Assembly: GCA_002770795.1 (NCBI GenBank)
Contig: PCTP01000190.1
Span: forward strand, 1 to 7,812
DNA from: Gammaproteobacteria bacterium CG22_combo_CG10-13_8_21_14_all_40_8
GTDB taxonomy: Bacteria; Pseudomonadota; Gammaproteobacteria; Enterobacterales; GCA-002770795
Length of the DNA stretch: 7,812 nt
Direction of reading: 5' to 3'
A program made the translations under genes and the position numbers. Positions 5,326 through 7,812 of the stretch are shown piece after piece. Numbering within the stretch: the first letter of the stretch is position 1; the number at the start of each line of letters is the position of its first letter. The notes under the pieces are model-generated. The model was not told the DNA's origin. It saw only the letters and a list, made by a program, of their open reading frames with translations, and did not search any database.

Positions 5326-6606
5326 TTATAAAAACCCTAACGACAATTCAGGTATGTATGTAATCAGCGCCAAAACAATGAGCAATATCAGCATAAAAGG
5401 CAAGGTATCTTTGTATATTTTGGTGATAGGTTGTCCAAATCGATAACTGGCTATAAATAAATTCATACCAATGGGTGGGGTTAAATAACCAATTTGCATG
5501 TTGGCCAAAAAAATAATACCTAAATGAATGGGATGTATGCCAAAACCAACAGCTAAAGGTAATATGATGGGAACCACAATCACAAGGGCGGCAAAAATAT
5601 CCAAAATAGCCCCTAACAGTAGCAATAACATATTTAAAAGAAACAAGAATGTATATTTGCTATGTATGTTAGTTTGGATAATTTCAAATAATTTGCTGGG
5701 GATTTCTGCATCCACCAGTAAATTGGTTAAAGCCAAAGAAACACCTAATATCAATAAAATACTCCCTGTCATGGTCATTGAATCGGTGATAACTTTAACC
5801 ACTTGATGATATTTAATTTCTTTATGAATAAAAACTTCCATGATAAGAACATAGAGTGCAGTAATAGCAGCAATTTCTGTCAAGGTGACTACGCCACCAT
5901 AAATCCCCAAGAGAATGAAAACAGGAAGAGGTATTTCCCATTTAGCATCCCAAAGCGCTTGTTTAGCTTTTACCCAACCAAATGAAGCTTTGTCTTGAAC
6001 AATGTCTTTATTTTTCCAATAACTAAATACCGATAATGCAATAACCATTAACAGACCCGGTAGTATTCCCGCGATAAATAATTGCTCCATGGTAAAACGT
6101 TCACCCACCTCTACCTGTTGAGTGATGATGCCATAAAGAATTAGAGGCAAAGAAGGTGCAAAAAGCAGTCCCAATGAGCCAGAAGTCGTTACCAAACCTA
6201 GGCTAAATTTTTCATCATAGCCACCTTTGAGTAACGCAGGATATAACAAAGCCCCTAAAGCAACGATAGTGACGCCACTGGCTCCAGTAAATGCAGTGAA
6301 TATGGCACTGGAAAAAAGAGCAACAACCGCTAATCCTCCTGGCATCCAGTGTAACCATTGATCGGTAATATTTAACAATCTTTGTGATGACTTACCTTCA
6401 CTTAACAAATAGCCCGCAAAAGTAAACAAGGGTAAAGCCACTAATAGTGGGGTGTCTGTTAAGCGGTACATTTCAATGGCAATAACGGATAAATCTATAC
6501 CAGAAAAATAAAATCCCATCATAGATGAGGCTAGAATAACCGCAAATAAAGGAGCACCTGATAAGGCCAATAACATAATGGCCACTATGACAAATAGGGT
6601 CATCAT
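5326..6606 (-). CDS. dctM: TRAP transporter large permease subunit (DctM family)
   Basis: This 426-residue, very hydrophobic protein is the translocating subunit of a tripartite ATP-independent periplasmic transporter, which uses an ion gradient and a periplasmic binding protein. About a dozen membrane segments can be read. DctM-type motifs are PLFTFAGYLLSEG at 59-71, ASGVTIVALGALLYPALLKGGYDEKF at 109-134, APSLPLILYG at 150-159 (usually PPSIP), GIYGGVVTLTEIAAI at 234-248, and NMQIGYLTPPIGMNLFIA at 369-386. Its ATG (6606-6604) overlaps the dctQ TGA as ATGA; a second ATG follows at once (6603-6601), so the exact start is uncertain by one codon. The order dctP-dctQ-dctM is standard. The substrate cannot be deduced from this subunit. 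The following gene, fabD, has its own promoter-like site. Confidence 0.95.
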   Translation of the reverse strand: MMTLFVIVAIMLLALSGAPLFAVILASSMMGFYFSGIDLSVIAIEMYRLTDTPLLVALPLFTFAGYLLSEGKSSQRLLNITDQWLHWMPGGLAVVALFSSAIFTAFTGASGVTIVALGALLYPALLKGGYDEKFSLGLVTTSGSLGLLFAPSLPLILYGIITQQVEVGERFTMEQLFIAGILPGLLMVIALSVFSYWKNKDIVQDKASFGWVKAKQALWDAKWEIPLPVFILLGIYGGVVTLTEIAAITALYVLIMEVFIHKEIKYHQVVKVITDSMTMTGSILLILGVSLALTNLLVDAEIPSKLFEIIQTNIHSKYTFLFLLNMLLLLLGAILDIFAALVIVVPIILPLAVGFGIHPIHLGIIFLANMQIGYLTPPIGMNLFIASYRFGQPITKIYKDTLPFMLILLIVLALITYIPELSLGFL

Positions 6607-7103
6607 GATACTTCGGTTCCAGTGTTTGGATTAAAAAGCTGCTGCAGACTATAAAGAATAAATCGTAAACTCAGCAAAGCAAAAGCAAAAGGAATGATGG
6701 CTTCAGTTATCCAAACGGGAATATTGGCAAAAGCCAATCCTCCTTCATGATATTCATCGTTCACAAACATCAAACTATAATAACCAGCTACTGCACAAAT
6801 TACTGCAGTGACAAGGTTGGCAATGATCATAGCAATTCGATTAAAAGCATCTGAGAAATAATGGGAGGCGAGATCAATACGAATGTGTTTATTTTCTCGG
6901 CCAGCATAGATTGCACCTAACAAACCCAACCAAAGTACTAAGATCCGAATAAATTGCTCACCCCATAAGAAACCCGATTCAAACAGGTTTCGCATAACAA
7001 TTTGACTGAAACTAAACCCAATCAAAACCATCAACAAAAACACCAGCACAAACTGTTCGAGCCGATTTAATAGCAGAGTGACTTTGTTAATAGAGGAAAC
7101 CAA
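6603..7103 (-). CDS. dctQ: TRAP transporter small permease subunit (DctQ family)
   Basis: This 166-residue inner-membrane protein has four membrane segments, at about 18-37, 51-69, 90-112 and 130-154, as is normal for DctQ. It assembles with DctM to form the TRAP membrane domain. Family features include the LWGEQFIRILVLWLGLLGA stretch at 46-64 and the following ENKHIRID at 70-77. The predicted start is a TTG at 7103-7101, 32 bases after the dctP stop, with only a distant AGG upstream. No ATG lies before the first membrane segment, so a non-ATG start seems unavoidable. The N-terminal NRLEQFVLVFLL is typical of family starts. It overlaps dctM by four bases and is surely cotranscribed with it. 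Confidence 0.92.
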   Translation of the reverse strand: MVSSINKVTLLLNRLEQFVLVFLLMVLIGFSFSQIVMRNLFESGFLWGEQFIRILVLWLGLLGAIYAGRENKHIRIDLASHYFSDAFNRIAMIIANLVTAVICAVAGYYSLMFVNDEYHEGGLAFANIPVWITEAIIPFAFALLSLRFILYSLQQLFNPNTGTEVS

Positions 7104-7135
7104 CTTGAATAGATACCTGTTGTTAATGAATGAAG

Positions 7136-7812
7136 TTATTTAGAACGGTATTGTTTTAGCCATTCATTAGCCCGATCAAAAATTTGTTGCGATAAAGTTT
7201 GATTTTTAACCATTAATGGTGCAACAGTTCTAGCTTTTTCGGTCCAAAGAGCCATCTCAGCGGCAGAAGGTTTAACAAATTCTATTCCTAAATTTCTGAG
7301 TGCTTGTAAAGCCTCTGCATCATTCTTCTTGTTTTCCTCATCAATCTCTTGAAACACTTTGCCAAAAACATCGCGAACGCTTTTTTGATCTGCTTCTGAA
7401 ATAGATGTAAAGGCTTTGATATCTATGGCCAATGTTGCATACAAATATAAAACCGGCATTTCGGTAATGTATTTAACCTGAGTTTGCCACTGGAAAGCTA
7501 ATGCTCCAATCGGTGAAATAGTGACTGTATCAATAATACCTGTCTGAAGAGCGGGCAAAACATCGCCTAGGCTCAATGGGATAGGTGTTATATTGAAGGC
7601 ATTCACAACTGCTTTTGCCACATCGTCCCCAGAGGGTATCCACACTTTTCTTTGGTCGATATCAGCTAAAGATGTGATGGGTTGCTTTGACATCAGATAA
7701 GCAAACCCTCCTCCTGCATAACCAAAAGTAACAAAACCACTTTTTTCCATTCCTTTTTGAATCAGCGGATCCAAATGCTGTTTAACGAAATCAACTTCTT
7801 GTTGTGATTGGA
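7136..7812 (-). CDS. dctP: TRAP transporter periplasmic solute-binding protein (DctP family), N-terminus outside window
   Basis: The frame is open from the window edge to the TAA at 7138-7136, giving 225 residues of the C-terminal part; a TTG at 7774-7772 is internal. The signal peptide and first lobe segment are outside. The protein should bind the substrate in the periplasm and deliver it to DctQM. Counting from 7774, SLADIDQRKVWIP at 35-47 aligns without gaps with SIADMKGLKLRVP of Haemophilus SiaP, and PLSLGDVLPALQTGIIDTV at 61-79 is the usual family core. Oddly, SiaP R147, nearly invariant in the family, aligns with W45, and R127 aligns with A25. The DG-E-NP signature is also absent (DTVTISP). 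The ligand may therefore not be a simple carboxylate; family assignment is firm, substrate unknown. It precedes dctQ by 32 bases in one operon. Confidence 0.9.
   Translation of the reverse strand, partial: QSQQEVDFVKQHLDPLIQKGMEKSGFVTFGYAGGGFAYLMSKQPITSLADIDQRKVWIPSGDDVAKAVVNAFNITPIPLSLGDVLPALQTGIIDTVTISPIGALAFQWQTQVKYITEMPVLYLYATLAIDIKAFTSISEADQKSVRDVFGKVFQEIDEENKKNDAEALQALRNLGIEFVKPSAAEMALWTEKARTVAPLMVKNQTLSQQIFDRANEWLKQYRSK

Noticed and set aside
5528..5806. Plus-strand open frame opposite dctM (92 codons)
   Set aside because: Antisense to a clear membrane protein gene, with composition explained by the complement of hydrophobic codons.
5803..5985. Plus-strand open frame opposite dctM (60 codons)
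   Set aside because: Short, antisense to dctM, no ribosome-binding site or recognisable product.
1..7812. New defence, mobile or CRISPR-type system
   Set aside because: No repeats with spacers, transposase, integrase, RNA gene or unknown cluster is visible; all genes belong to well-known housekeeping or transporter families.

Overview
This window reads as ordinary chromosome from an AT-rich gammaproteobacterium. The gene order fabD-fabG-acpP-fabF-pabC-mltG is the classic gammaproteobacterial fatty-acid synthesis cluster, and ACP, FabG, FabF and FabD all look typical of that class. I cannot name the genus from sequence alone. All recognised genes lie on the minus strand, so transcription runs from high to low coordinates.

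Region 1 (7812 down to 5326) is a TRAP transporter operon in the order dctP (5' part outside the window), dctQ, dctM. It encodes a periplasmic solute-binding protein, the small membrane subunit and the large membrane subunit. The binding protein lacks both carboxylate-clamping arginines known from SiaP, so its substrate should not be assumed to be a C4-dicarboxylate.

Region 2 (about 5325-5190) is a 136-base intergenic stretch. It holds a promoter-like site with a GC-rich discriminator, a 23-base near-perfect palindrome and a FadR-like half-site, all upstream of fabD.

Region 3 (5189 down to 1) is the fatty-acid cluster. FabD loads malonyl groups onto ACP, FabG reduces 3-ketoacyl-ACP, AcpP is the carrier and FabF is the elongating ketosynthase. 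PabC (folate/p-aminobenzoate) and MltG (peptidoglycan transglycosylase, 3' end outside the window) follow as usual in this cluster. The sequence suggests three transcription units: fabD-fabG; acpP, with its own promoter-like site, a leader of roughly 114 nt and a strong intrinsic terminator; and fabF-pabC-mltG. The last three genes are tightly packed (2-base gap, then 4-base overlap) and use non-ATG starts at fabF and pabC.

The plsX and fabH genes that usually precede fabD are absent from this side, and the TRAP operon sits there instead. I found no mobile element, CRISPR array, tRNA, rRNA or defence-type system. No gene-free stretch exceeds 300 bases. No wholly new system is visible; the interesting points are regulatory details and the atypical TRAP binding protein.
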